A stretch of DNA of 60,223 bases from Burkholderiaceae bacterium. Its GTDB lineage: Bacteria; Pseudomonadota; Gammaproteobacteria; Burkholderiales; Burkholderiaceae. Where the stretch lies: assembly GCA_947448625.1 (NCBI GenBank), contig CANFOT010000007.1, forward strand, positions 1-60,223, written 5' to 3'. Shown piece after piece: positions 33,320 to 42,177 of the stretch. Numbering within the stretch: the first letter of the stretch is position 1; each line of letters starts with the position of its first letter. Position numbers and translations under genes: made by a program. The notes beneath the pieces were generated by a model. The model worked only from the letters and a program-made list of their open reading frames with translations. It was not told the origin of the DNA and ran no database searches.

Positions 33320-33343
33320 ATACTCAAATAAATCATACTCAAA
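33320..33343. promoter_or_regulatory. Tandem 9-bp direct repeat in an intra-operon gap
   Basis: ATACTCAAA occurs at 33320-33328 and again at 33335-33343, with starts 15 bp apart. They lie in the AT-rich 129-bp gap between Bug receptor 11 and the hydratase gene, the largest gap in this minus-strand block. A separate promoter for the hydratase/CoA-transferase genes probably sits here; I could not fix good -35 and -10 hexamers. Confidence 0.35.
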
Positions 33344-33416
33344 AATTTTCGCTTTGTTTACAAATTTTTTCTTGAGATATGCGGATAAGTTTTCCTGAAT
33401 GAGAATCCCAATTGAA

Positions 33417-34394
33417 TTAATTGACAACCATTCCAGACTCCTTAACAACTAATGCTGCAGCACCCATCTCATCGCGAACCATTTGATCAAATTTATTTGG
33501 CGCCATGAGCATGGGTTCCGCCCCTAACTTATCGAGCTGTGCCACGACAGCAGGACTTTTCATTACGTTAACGATTTGAGAATTCATTTTGTCGATAATC
33601 AGACTTGGCGTCTTCGATGGCGCAAAGATACCAACCCAAAAGACATAAGACGAGTTGGGTATACCCATTTCTGTCGTGGTTGGAACCTCTAGCAAAGCAC
33701 TTGAACGCTTGTTAGCCCCTACCGCTAGCGCTTGTAATTTTCCATCCTTAATGAGCGGTAAAGCCGAGACAATCGGAGAAAAAAACCAATCGACACGACC
33801 AGCCATTACATCCGTAATCGCGTCGGGAGTTCCCTTATAGGGAATATGCTTTGCATTAATTTTGGCTGCTAATTTAAATTTTTCAGCATTCATATGTGTC
33901 GCAGAACCATTGCCTGCCGATGCATAATTTTTTGAACCTGGCTCAGCGAGAGCCTTACCAACCAGATCAGGCAGTGATTTATAACCGGCTGAGGGGGATG
34001 TCACCAAAACATTAGGTAACTGTGCCAAGGTAGTCACTCCAGCAAAGTCCTTGAGAGTGTCGTACGGCAATGTGGAATAGAGGGATGGATTAACCACATG
34101 ACCTGAGGACTGAATTAGAAATGTATAACCATCAGGATTCGATTTAGCCACTATTGCAGCGCCAATGGTTCCGCCGGCACCAGGTTTGTTCTCAACAAAA
34201 ATCGATGCACCCAAAGAATCGGCGAGCTTATTAGCCAAAATTCGAGCAATCACATCAGTACCGCTTCCCGGGGTGAAAGGAACAATAAAACGGATGGTTT
34301 GCGCTTTAGGCCATACCGCTTGAGCATGAGCAGAAGTAAACATTAGCGAAAAAGAACCAATCAGAAAAAGAAGATTCCAATATATTTTCTTCAT
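33417..34394 (-). CDS. Bug/TctC-family periplasmic solute receptor 11
   Basis: The 325-residue precursor starts MKKIYWNLLFLIGSF with cleavage near residue 25 (AHAQA). I chose ATG 34394, with GGAG 9 nt upstream; the TTG at 34409 would place extra residues before the lysines of the signal peptide. Ligand loops deviate: VPFTPGSGTD has Ser within the glycine pair, and the second reads PYKGTPDA. The C-terminal W-x-x-V pattern is lost (AAALVVKES). It lies among genes for a cupin, an MDR reductase, an SDR and an intradiol dioxygenase. Confidence 0.92.
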   Translation of the reverse strand: MKKIYWNLLFLIGSFSLMFTSAHAQAVWPKAQTIRFIVPFTPGSGTDVIARILANKLADSLGASIFVENKPGAGGTIGAAIVAKSNPDGYTFLIQSSGHVVNPSLYSTLPYDTLKDFAGVTTLAQLPNVLVTSPSAGYKSLPDLVGKALAEPGSKNYASAGNGSATHMNAEKFKLAAKINAKHIPYKGTPDAITDVMAGRVDWFFSPIVSALPLIKDGKLQALAVGANKRSSALLEVPTTTEMGIPNSSYVFWVGIFAPSKTPSLIIDKMNSQIVNVMKSPAVVAQLDKLGAEPMLMAPNKFDQMVRDEMGAAALVVKESGMVVN

Positions 34395-34418
34395 AAAAAA
34401 GGGCTCCAACGTTCAAGT

Positions 34419-34766
34419 TTAGATAGACATCGCTAGCAATACTTTCACTACAGAATTACTTAAATTTCTTAGCTGGCGCTTTTCGCCTGCTAAAAAAGTG
34501 CATGAATCATTCGCATACAGCTTAGTCTCTATGCGCAGTCCATCTGGCATCTCACAAATAACAGATAATTCGCCCTCAAGAACAAAATAAATTTTTTCAG
34601 AGGGGGAGCCGTCCAATCCAGTTTGACCTCCAGGCTCAATTACACTCATTCCCATCCACATCTTTTCAGATGGGCCTGCCTCTTTACCCTGCAAGCGATA
34701 ACAAGTCATGCCATCGTGATTGGGGGCCTGATATGTTTGCGCCTCATTTAGTCTTGTGATCTGCAT
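34419..34766 (-). CDS. Small single-domain cupin
   Basis: This 115-residue protein is a single cupin barrel: GGQTGLDGSPSEKIYFVLEGEL covers the first cupin motif region and FLAGEKRQLRNLS the second. The metal-binding histidines of cupin motif 1 (H-x-H) are missing, replaced around G-L-D-G, so it may bind ligand without metal or have lost catalysis. It is 18 bp from the MDR reductase and 24 bp from Bug receptor 11, in the same operon as the intradiol dioxygenase. Function unknown. Confidence 0.82.
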   Translation of the reverse strand: MQITRLNEAQTYQAPNHDGMTCYRLQGKEAGPSEKMWMGMSVIEPGGQTGLDGSPSEKIYFVLEGELSVICEMPDGLRIETKLYANDSCTFLAGEKRQLRNLSNSVVKVLLAMSI

Positions 34767-34784
34767 TAGATTCCTAGCGATAAA

Positions 34785-35768
34785 TTAAGATAACTTGAAT
34801 ACCACGCGCTTTGGAGAGCCACTCAACACCAGGCGATAGGCCTCGTTTGCCTGCTCCAACGAAAAGATCTGGTCCACGGAAAAGGGTTTTAATCTTCCAT
34901 CCTCAAAGCCGGGCTTTAATGCGTGAAGTAACTTACTGGAAGCAGTACAGTCCATCGCCAGGGTATCTATACCGACATACGTATGCATGCCGCGATAAAA
35001 GGCAAAAATATCAAAGGAAACTGCACGATCCTGTGTGGCGATGAAGATTTGTACCCCACCTTTGGCCAAAGATTTATTCGCCGCCTCAAAATATGGACTG
35101 CCAACAGTGTTGTAAATAATGTTTCCACCCTTTTGTTCGGTCAGATCCCGAACCCTGGAGGCTAATTCATCGGGCGACAAATTAGATGCATTAATTACAC
35201 TAACGGGCAAACAAGAATAGCCTTCAAAATGCGAGCTGCGCTGAACAGCAATCACACTCGCACCTAACATGGCTGCAATTTGCACGGCTGCCTGCCCCAC
35301 CTTACCATTAGCCCCCATCACTACAACCGTCATGCCCGCCTGCGGAAGACCGCTACGCAAATATCCCTGGTAAGCAGTAACAAAAGGGACGCCAATTGCA
35401 CCCGCCTCCTCGATTGAGATATTCATTGGCCGCTCGAACAGCGCTGTGATTGGAAGGCTCAAGTAGCTAGCATGTGAGCCATCTCGAGTAATGCCAATAT
35501 CTCCAGCTGAACCAAAAACTTCCTTACCAAGCCATTCCTCAGGCCCATCGATGACCACTCCCGCAAAATCTCTTCCAGGCATCCTTGGAAATACTGCTTG
35601 CGGCATCAGCCCTAAGGCAGCCTTCACATCGCTGGGATTAATTGCAGCCGACTTTACCTCGATCAATGCGTGGCCTGCTGAAGGCTTAAAAATTGACTGC
35701 TCAACAAGTTGAATATTTAAATCATCAATTGAAGTAGCCTTTTGCTCAATGCGTAATGCAGATTTCAT
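34785..35768 (-). CDS. Medium-chain reductase, quinone oxidoreductase-like
   Basis: This 327-residue MDR-superfamily reductase has an N-terminal GroES-like domain (INPSDVK, GRDFAGVV) and a Rossmann domain with VVMGANGKVGQAAVQ. The catalytic and structural zinc cysteines of alcohol dehydrogenases are absent, so it is of the zinc-free quinone reductase/enoyl reductase type using NADPH. It sits between a cupin and an SDR, downstream of an intradiol dioxygenase. It might reduce a quinone or an unsaturated acid such as maleylacetate, but that is speculation; the usual maleylacetate reductase is a different family. Confidence 0.88.
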   Translation of the reverse strand: MKSALRIEQKATSIDDLNIQLVEQSIFKPSAGHALIEVKSAAINPSDVKAALGLMPQAVFPRMPGRDFAGVVIDGPEEWLGKEVFGSAGDIGITRDGSHASYLSLPITALFERPMNISIEEAGAIGVPFVTAYQGYLRSGLPQAGMTVVVMGANGKVGQAAVQIAAMLGASVIAVQRSSHFEGYSCLPVSVINASNLSPDELASRVRDLTEQKGGNIIYNTVGSPYFEAANKSLAKGGVQIFIATQDRAVSFDIFAFYRGMHTYVGIDTLAMDCTASSKLLHALKPGFEDGRLKPFSVDQIFSLEQANEAYRLVLSGSPKRVVFKLS

Positions 35769-35798
35769 GCAAGCTCTTTTTCAAAAAAATTCATAAGA

Positions 35799-36560
35799 TT
35801 AGAGGTGGCGACCACCGTCAATTACGATGCGCGTGCCAGTTGAAAACCGTAAATGGGTTGCACACGCCTCTATTGCTGACGCCACATCATCAGGCGTACC
35901 GATCCGCTTAAGTGGAGTTGTAGCAGCAGTCTTCTCATTAAAGTCTGAACCGCGGCCAGAGACAAAACTTGAGTCAACGACTCCGGGAGAAACACAAAGC
36001 ACACGAATGGCAGGCGCCAATACCTTAGCCAGTGATTCACTGACAATATCGAGACTAGCTTTTGCTGCAACGTAAGCCAAATTACTTCCTACGCCAGTAA
36101 AGCCAGCGATCGATGAGACATTGACAACGAGCCCATCTCCACTTGCCTTAAGAATTGGTTCAAAGGCTCGAATTGATGCAAATACCCCTCGAAAATTTGC
36201 CTTCAGGATATCGTCAATGAGGTCATCAGTCAGATCATTTAAATTTGCTGCCGGCACTGGCTTGGTAAAGCCTGCAGAATTCACCAAAATATCGCAACGG
36301 CCCAGGCGGGTTTCAACCTCCTTTGCGGCGCTCATTAAAGTTTGCGAATCGGTAATGGAGGCATTCAGACAAAAATGGCCTTTACCATCAAGAAGCTGCA
36401 ATTGGTCCCGACCCTTCTCCTGAGCGTTCCTACCAATTAATACACAGGTAGCACCCAAGGCCGCCAAACGTTTTGCTGTTGCAAATCCAACAGCTCCATT
36501 ACCACCGATGATGACGGCAACTTTGCCTGACAGACTATCCAGCTTTTGAAATGTACTCAT
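35799..36560 (-). CDS. Short-chain dehydrogenase/reductase
   Basis: This 253-residue classical SDR has the cofactor loop IGGNGAVGFATA, NSAGF, the serine region NVSSIAG, the active-site Y-x-x-x-K in YVAAKAS and the C-terminal IDGGRHL. Unlike the SDRs at 15848 and 19775 it has an ordinary-length glycine loop. It starts 15 bp after the intradiol dioxygenase stop and is 30 bp before the MDR reductase. Substrate unknown; a hydroxylated ring precursor or a ring-cleavage product is suggested by context. Confidence 0.9.
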   Translation of the reverse strand: MSTFQKLDSLSGKVAVIIGGNGAVGFATAKRLAALGATCVLIGRNAQEKGRDQLQLLDGKGHFCLNASITDSQTLMSAAKEVETRLGRCDILVNSAGFTKPVPAANLNDLTDDLIDDILKANFRGVFASIRAFEPILKASGDGLVVNVSSIAGFTGVGSNLAYVAAKASLDIVSESLAKVLAPAIRVLCVSPGVVDSSFVSGRGSDFNEKTAATTPLKRIGTPDDVASAIEACATHLRFSTGTRIVIDGGRHL

Positions 36561-36575
36561 TGAACCTCAATGCTC

Positions 36576-37442
36576 CTATGGAATTGGCGGGGCAGGAAAT
36601 CTCATCTCCCCGGATTGCAAAATAAAATTATGAATTAAATGACAAACCCCAGTAACCTCATCAACCTTAAATGAGCCGACTAGGTGTTTAGAAACCCCAA
36701 ATACTGGGTCGGATAGCAGGTGTTCATCAGAGCCATCAAAAACCTGCGTGATTAGCACTTTGTAACCCTCTTTTGAAATCATGAAATGTATGTGGGCAGG
36801 CCGGTTGGGGTGACGATCCTGTGCTCTTAATAACTCACCGCAGGGGCCATTGGTTGGAACGGGATAACCAGCAGGTCGAATTGTTTTAAAGAAAAACTCT
36901 CCCTGCGCATTGGTTTTGAAGCGTCCGCGTAAATTCATATCCTCTTGATGCTCATCTTGGTTTTCATAAAAACCAACGGGTGAAGAATGCCAAACATCTA
37001 TAGTGGCACCGCTTACTAGCCCCCCATCCTCATCGAAAATAGATCCATGCACTTCCATTGCCTGCCCACCCAAATCAGTACGCGAAATATTTTCACCCCA
37101 CTCGCATATTGGTGCATTAGCCCGCCAAAATGGTCCCAGCAAAGCTGCGAATGAGGCCCCGCTAGAATCTAAATTATTAATCGTACTAACCAATGAAGAT
37201 ACACCGAGGATGTCAGCCGCCAAAACAACCTCATTGGTATTTTTGCCCGTAGCCTGCCCTATACCAACTAAAAATTGCAGGGCCCGTTCAAACTCCTGTT
37301 CAGTTAACTGATTCTCAAGCACAAATTCATGCAAGTGCTTTGTGAGAGAGGAGATCAATGTTCTTAAGCGTGGGTCGGCGGTCCGATCCATTGCATGAAG
37401 TGCTATATGAAGAATAGATTCTGGGCTGGTAATCAGTGACAC
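36576..37442 (-). CDS. Intradiol ring-cleavage dioxygenase (hydroxyquinol 1,2-dioxygenase-like)
   Basis: This non-haem Fe(III) enzyme cleaves catechol-type rings between the hydroxyls. The ligands are visible as Y159 (VGFYENQ), Y193 (AGYPVP), H217 and H219 (RPAHIHF). The 288-residue length, N-terminal helical dimerisation domain and LLGPFWRANAP fit hydroxyquinol or chlorocatechol 1,2-dioxygenases better than plain catechol enzymes. The start is GTG 37442 with GAGGAG 8 nt upstream. It heads the nine-gene minus operon. Hydroxyquinol cleavage gives maleylacetate, but no maleylacetate reductase of the iron-alcohol-dehydrogenase type is present here. Confidence 0.88.
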   Translation of the reverse strand: MSLITSPESILHIALHAMDRTADPRLRTLISSLTKHLHEFVLENQLTEQEFERALQFLVGIGQATGKNTNEVVLAADILGVSSLVSTINNLDSSGASFAALLGPFWRANAPICEWGENISRTDLGGQAMEVHGSIFDEDGGLVSGATIDVWHSSPVGFYENQDEHQEDMNLRGRFKTNAQGEFFFKTIRPAGYPVPTNGPCGELLRAQDRHPNRPAHIHFMISKEGYKVLITQVFDGSDEHLLSDPVFGVSKHLVGSFKVDEVTGVCHLIHNFILQSGEMRFPAPPIP

Positions 37443-37695
37443 GTTTACGTCTCCTCAATCTTGTAGCAAATAAAGAGACGCCATCAGATAAGGAAGAGCG
37501 ATTCTCTAGTTATCCGAATAAGTTGCATGCTTGCCTCCGAGAATATGAAATTTTTATTTTTATTTAAGCAATCTAACATGGCACGTATTCGAGCAGCAAA
37601 TAAAGTCCTAGGGGATAACCCCGAAAAATCAGTTTACCGAGCTTAAATTCAGAGTAAGCTTCATAAATAAAAATAATCAAGACTTAGGAGACAAG

Positions 37696-38787
37696 ATGGG
37701 CCGAATGATTCGTCATGGGCTGTTAATTTTATTGCTAGCAATAACTTGCGGCGCCTACTCACAAGCTCAACCAATTTCGAATTCCCCTCAATATAAAGTC
37801 GATCCATACTGGCCTAAGGCGCTACCAAATAATTGGATTTTGGGGCAAGTCTCAGGTGTAGCAACAGACAAAAATGATCACATCTGGGTTATTCATCGCC
37901 CCCTAACAATTACCGATGATGAGAAGGGCGCAACCCTAAATCCAAAAAGATCCAAATGCTGCATTCCTGCCCCACCTGTTCTGGAGTTCGATAAAAACGG
38001 AAATCTCTTGCAAGCCTGGGGAGGCAAGGGAAATGGTTATGACTGGCCCAAGAATGAGCACGGAATCTATATAGATCCTACCGGTAACGTTTGGGTAGGC
38101 GGCAACGATCTGACAGATCACATGGTCTTGAAATTTACTCCCCAAGGAAAATTTTTACTGCAAATAGGGTCTCCGGGCGCAAGTCTTGGCAGCAATGACA
38201 CCACTCAACTGGGGCGTCCAGCCCATATGAATGTGGATCCTAAGGCCAATGAAATTTATATTGCCGATGGTTACCTCAACAAACGCGTCATTGTTTTTGA
38301 CTCAAACACTGGGGCCTACAAACGCCACTGGGGGGCTTATGGCAATGTTCCTAGCGATGAAAAAATGGCTGGATTTAATCCAAGTTCCCCGCAGTTTTCT
38401 AATCCGGTGCACTGCGTTCGGTTGATGAAAGACAACACTGTTTTTGTTTGTGATCGCGCAAATAATCGCATACAAGTTTTTGAAAAAAACGGAAAATTTA
38501 TTCGTGAAATCACCTATGAAACTGACACCAAGGGTTCAGGCTCAGTCTGGGATCTAATTCCTTCGGATGCAAGTCAAAAATATATTCTAATTGCTGATGG
38601 AACAAACAACGAAGTCACAGTATTGGTTCGTGAAACCGGTCAGAAGGTAGGATCGTTTGGCAGGAGCGGAAGAAATGCCGGTGAATTTCACTGGGTACAT
38701 AACATTGCAGTAGATTCCGAAGGAAGTGTCTATACCACTGAGGTCGATACGGGCAAGCGTGCCCAACGATTTGTCAGGGCCAAATAA
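37696..38787 (+). CDS. Exported NHL-repeat beta-propeller protein
   Basis: The 363-residue protein has a Sec signal peptide (about residues 1-25, ending YSQAQ) and several NHL-type blades: VSGVATDKNDHIWVI, NEHGIYIDPTGNVWVGG, RPAHMNVDPKANEIYIADG, PVHCVRLMKDNTVFVCD and HNIAVDSEGSVYTTE. The fold resembles the lyase domain of peptidylglycine alpha-amidating enzyme and bacterial lactonase-like propellers. Activity is unknown. AGGAG lies 6 nt before the ATG. It is divergent from the intradiol dioxygenase operon and upstream of an exported amidohydrolase and Bug receptor 12, so it may process a substrate in the periplasm. Confidence 0.85.
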   Translation: MGRMIRHGLLILLLAITCGAYSQAQPISNSPQYKVDPYWPKALPNNWILGQVSGVATDKNDHIWVIHRPLTITDDEKGATLNPKRSKCCIPAPPVLEFDKNGNLLQAWGGKGNGYDWPKNEHGIYIDPTGNVWVGGNDLTDHMVLKFTPQGKFLLQIGSPGASLGSNDTTQLGRPAHMNVDPKANEIYIADGYLNKRVIVFDSNTGAYKRHWGAYGNVPSDEKMAGFNPSSPQFSNPVHCVRLMKDNTVFVCDRANNRIQVFEKNGKFIREITYETDTKGSGSVWDLIPSDASQKYILIADGTNNEVTVLVRETGQKVGSFGRSGRNAGEFHWVHNIAVDSEGSVYTTEVDTGKRAQRFVRAK

Positions 38788-38914
38788 ATTGCATACCTTG
38801 ACTCCAAGACCGTGGTTAAACAGATCAAGAACAATGGCATGACTTCAATTTATCCATCAAAACCATTTCAATCAGCAGTAAAGATTACGCCCCAAAATCT
38901 AAAAGGAGCCTTAC

Positions 38915-40012
38915 ATGAATAATCGCAGATCATTTCTCAAGACATCTGGCAAAGCACTAGGTGGACTATTTTTTTGTGGCTGCGGCCTAGCCCATGCATC
39001 AGATCCCATGGGAGGTCAACGTAAACGCATTACACCAGTCTTTATCAACGGGAAGCGAATTAAAACTATTGATGTACACGCTCACTGTATGTTTCAGGAT
39101 GCTATCGATCTCATGGGTGATGAGGCCAAATCAGTACCACCACCCACCAAAGGTGTAGCAGAGCATTTCATCAAAATTGATGAACGCATTAAGGCGATGG
39201 ATGCACAAGGGATTGATATGCAGGTGCTCAGTATCAACCCTTTTTGGTATCGAAAAGATAGAGACACTGCCGCAGAAATCTGCCGCCTCAACAATCTTCA
39301 CCTTGCTGAACTTTGTGCAATGAGGCCCGATAAGTTCGCGGCATTTGCATCGCTCTCAATGCAGTTTCCTGATTTAGCGGTGGAACAGCTGGAACATGCC
39401 GTGAAGAAACAAGGGTTGCGCGGGGCGGCAATTGGAGGAAGTGTTTTAGGGCAAGATTTTGCAGATCCTAAATATCACCCTGTACTAGCAAAGGCCCAAG
39501 AATTGGGCGTTACACTCTTCATTCACCCCCAAAGCACCCCCCAATTGGCACAACGATTTAAAGGGAACGGCTGGATGTCCAATGTGATCGGCAACCCACT
39601 TGATACAACCATCGCTCTTCAGCACCTTATTTATGAAGGCGTTCTAGATAAATATCCCTCTTTAAAAGTATTGGCAGCCCATGGGGGCGGATTTTTAGGG
39701 TCTTATGCACCTCGCATGGATCACAGTTGCTTTGTATCGCCTCAAAATTGTGATCCAAACATTGCGCTCAAAAAGAAACCTACGGAATATCTAAACCAAC
39801 TGTACTTTGATTCACTAGTATTTACGCCAGAAGCTTTGAGGCATTTAGTTGCCCAGGTTGGCGCTAGTCAAGTTGTCATTGGAACTGACCACCCTATTCC
39901 TTGGGAAGAATTTCCAGTAGAGCATGTTATGGCAACGCCCGGATTGAGCAATGCAGATCGCATTGGTATTCTCGGTGGTAATGCCGCACGCCTACTCAAC
40001 TTAAAGCCTTAG
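38915..40012 (+). CDS. Exported amidohydrolase-2 family protein (ACMSD-like) with Tat signal
   Basis: The N-terminus MNNRRSFLKTSGKALGG is a textbook twin-arginine signal. The mature part is a TIM-barrel amidohydrolase of the ACMSD/5-carboxyvanillate decarboxylase type: H55-A-H57 (DVHAHC), FIHPQS, AAHGGGF and GTDHPIP with the catalytic aspartate. These enzymes are usually cytoplasmic decarboxylases or hydrolases, so Tat export of a folded, metal-loaded enzyme is notable. AAAAGGAG is 6 nt before the ATG. It follows the exported propeller by 127 bp and precedes Bug receptor 12. The substrate is unknown; an aromatic acid or lactone is plausible. Confidence 0.87.
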   Translation: MNNRRSFLKTSGKALGGLFFCGCGLAHASDPMGGQRKRITPVFINGKRIKTIDVHAHCMFQDAIDLMGDEAKSVPPPTKGVAEHFIKIDERIKAMDAQGIDMQVLSINPFWYRKDRDTAAEICRLNNLHLAELCAMRPDKFAAFASLSMQFPDLAVEQLEHAVKKQGLRGAAIGGSVLGQDFADPKYHPVLAKAQELGVTLFIHPQSTPQLAQRFKGNGWMSNVIGNPLDTTIALQHLIYEGVLDKYPSLKVLAAHGGGFLGSYAPRMDHSCFVSPQNCDPNIALKKKPTEYLNQLYFDSLVFTPEALRHLVAQVGASQVVIGTDHPIPWEEFPVEHVMATPGLSNADRIGILGGNAARLLNLKP

Positions 40013-40032
40013 TATTTAGTGGCATCTTATTT

Positions 40033-40052
40033 CCTGGGGCTTTTGCCCCAGG
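40033..40052. other. Strong intercistronic hairpin
   Basis: CCTGGGGC (40033-40040) and GCCCCAGG (40045-40052) form a perfect 8-bp GC-rich stem with a TTTT loop, flanked by TTT and GGAAA that could extend it. No T-run follows, so it is more likely an mRNA-stabilising or pausing element between the amidohydrolase and Bug receptor 12 than a terminator. Confidence 0.55.
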
Positions 40053-40089
40053 GGAAAGCTTTGCCCTATCTATCATCCAGTTAAACAAT

Positions 40090-41064
40090 ATGAGCCCTCA
40101 AACTAACAAGCTAAAACTTCTGCTTTTATCAATCCTCACTTGCGCCAGCATCTCTGCAGCACATGCATCTACCTTTCCACAAAAACCCATTACGCTTATT
40201 GTGCCTTTTGCCCCTGGTGGCGGCACAGATAGTATTGCCAGAGACCTCTCTAAAAGCCTAACTGAAAAACTGGGGCAGCCAGTAGTAGTAGACAATCGCG
40301 GGGGTGGAGGCGGCTCGATTGGTGCCTCTATGGGATCCAAGGCCATGCCCGATGGCTACACCCTCTTATTTGTGACATCTACATTTGTCACACATGCAGC
40401 GACTGATGAATCTGCCGGTTACAACATTGAAAAAGATTTCTCTCCGGTGGCAATGATTGGCCGCGGACCACTCTTAGTGGTCAACAATAAATCACTACCG
40501 GTAAAAACACTTTCAGAGCTCATTCAACTTAGCAATCAAACGCAAGACATCAACTACTGCTCAGCTGGTCTTGGAAGCATTAACCATCTCTCTGGGGAGC
40601 TTTTCAAGCAGAAGACAGGTGCGAACCTAACGCATATTCCCTACAAAGGTAGTGGGCCCGCAACAATCGACCTACTTGCAGGCAGGGTCCAGGTGTTTTT
40701 TGCGACCATCCCAACCATACTCCCTTATGTTGAAACAGACCGCGTGAATGTCCTGGCTATTACCAGCGAAAAACGCTCCCCTTTATTCCCCAATGTACCA
40801 ACAGCTGCAGAGGCTGGGGTTTCAGGATTTAATCTCAGCACCTGGTGGGGTATTGTGGCTCCGGCTGGAACACCAAAAGATATTGTTAAAAAGTTGAATG
40901 AGGCTATCAATTACGCCGCAAGCAGAGATCCATTAAAAGCCAGATTAGCAAAAGAAGGTGCTCAAGCCTATAAAATTTCCCCAGCTGAATTTCAGAAAAT
41001 GTTGAATAGCGAGCTGAAACTCTGGCAAGGCGTGGTAAAAAGTGCCAATCTAAAAATTGAATAA
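40090..41064 (+). CDS. Bug/TctC-family periplasmic solute receptor 12
   Basis: The 324-residue precursor has a signal peptide to about residue 26 (SAAHA-STFP). Loops are fully canonical: VPFAPGGGTD and PYKGSGPA, with DNRGGGGG where most have ENKPGAGG. It follows the two exported proteins and is 20 bp upstream of a decarboxylating dehydrogenase. Its ligand may thus be the product of periplasmic processing, later oxidised in the cytoplasm as a 2-hydroxy diacid (inference). Confidence 0.92.
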   Translation: MSPQTNKLKLLLLSILTCASISAAHASTFPQKPITLIVPFAPGGGTDSIARDLSKSLTEKLGQPVVVDNRGGGGGSIGASMGSKAMPDGYTLLFVTSTFVTHAATDESAGYNIEKDFSPVAMIGRGPLLVVNNKSLPVKTLSELIQLSNQTQDINYCSAGLGSINHLSGELFKQKTGANLTHIPYKGSGPATIDLLAGRVQVFFATIPTILPYVETDRVNVLAITSEKRSPLFPNVPTAAEAGVSGFNLSTWWGIVAPAGTPKDIVKKLNEAINYAASRDPLKARLAKEGAQAYKISPAEFQKMLNSELKLWQGVVKSANLKIE

Positions 41065-41084
41065 AAGAGTATTGAAAGAAGAAA

Positions 41085-42143
41085 ATGAAAATAATTATGA
41101 TCGCCGGAGACGGTATTGGCCCAGAAATCACAGCTGCAACCAAAGAAGTTCTGAATGCGGCAAATACCACTTTTAAACTCAACCTTCAAATCGAAGATGA
41201 GATAGCGGGCCATGAAAGCCTCCAGAAATATGGTTCGACGGTAACCGAAGAATTACTCAAGAAAGTGAATGCAGCGGATGGTTTAATCTTGGGGCCAATG
41301 TCTACCTATGACTTCAAGGATGAATCTAAGGGCGAAATCAATCCGTCCAAGTTTTTCAGAAAATCTCTTGACCTATATGCCAACATTCGGCCAGCTAAAA
41401 CATATGCTGGACTGAAATCTCCAGTTCATGACTTTGATTTAATTGTGGTTCGTGAAAATACAGAAGGCTTTTATGCTGACCGAAACATGGAAGAGGGCAA
41501 TGGAGAGATTTTGGTTACGCCTGATGTAGCAATTTCCCTCAGACGAATTACCCGACACTGTTGCGAACGCATTGCGCGAAGCGCTTTTGAGTTGGCTCTC
41601 TCAAGGAAAAAACACGTCACTATTGTTCACAAGGCTAATGTTCTAAAAATTGCAGATGGTATGTTCATCAACATCTGCCATGAGATTGGTAAAGAGTTTC
41701 CTGATGTCATTGTGGATGATTTCATCGTAGATGCCATGGCTGCGCATTTAGTCAGGGCCCCGCAAAATTTTGATGTCATCGTCACCACCAATATGTTCGG
41801 CGATATTCTGTCTGACTTGACGGCAGAGCTATCAGGAAGCCTTGGCTTAGCTGCCTCAGTGAATGCTGGCTCAACACACGCCATGGCGCAGGCTGCACAC
41901 GGATCTGCCCCCGACATTGCCGGCAAGAATATTGCCAACCCCTTTTCACTAATACTGTCGTCCGCCCTACTTTTGGATTGGTACTCCCATCGCTCAGGCA
42001 AAGCTGAGTTTGCCTTGGCAGCCAAATCTATTATGGCGGCAGCTGAACAAGCAATTCTTGCAAAAGAGGTAACTAAAGATATTGGCGGAGCCTTGGGCAC
42101 CGCAGAGGTCGGGCAAGCATTTGCAAAGAGGCTTAAGCATTAA
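41085..42143 (+). CDS. Isocitrate/isopropylmalate dehydrogenase-family enzyme
   Basis: This 352-residue beta-decarboxylating dehydrogenase oxidises a (2R,3S)-type 2-hydroxy diacid and removes CO2, using NAD(P). Landmarks are IAGDGIGPEI at the N-terminus, VVRENTEGFYADR (substrate loop), the metal aspartates in TTNMFGDILSDL, and HGSAPDIAGKNIANP for cofactor binding. It is too divergent from LeuB and Icd for a symbol. Given the tarD-like gene and Bug receptors, tartrate, D-malate or homoisocitrate-like acids are candidates. A purine-rich GAAAGAAG serves as ribosome-binding site. It ends the + strand operon. Confidence 0.88.
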   Translation: MKIIMIAGDGIGPEITAATKEVLNAANTTFKLNLQIEDEIAGHESLQKYGSTVTEELLKKVNAADGLILGPMSTYDFKDESKGEINPSKFFRKSLDLYANIRPAKTYAGLKSPVHDFDLIVVRENTEGFYADRNMEEGNGEILVTPDVAISLRRITRHCCERIARSAFELALSRKKHVTIVHKANVLKIADGMFINICHEIGKEFPDVIVDDFIVDAMAAHLVRAPQNFDVIVTTNMFGDILSDLTAELSGSLGLAASVNAGSTHAMAQAAHGSAPDIAGKNIANPFSLILSSALLLDWYSHRSGKAEFALAAKSIMAAAEQAILAKEVTKDIGGALGTAEVGQAFAKRLKH

Positions 42144-42177
42144 ATTCTGCTCAACCCTAAAGCCCCATGCAAAGACT

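Noticed and set aside
37443..37695. Divergent 253-bp region between the intradiol dioxygenase and the propeller gene
   Set aside because: Only short repeats (for example GCTTA/TAAGC) were found and no credible coding frame; promoters must be present, but I could not place them.
38788..38920. About 42 in-frame open codons directly after the stop of the exported propeller, coding-like in look
   Set aside because: An open stretch of this length is not rare by chance, there is no recognisable protein motif, and the propeller ends where homologues would be expected to end.
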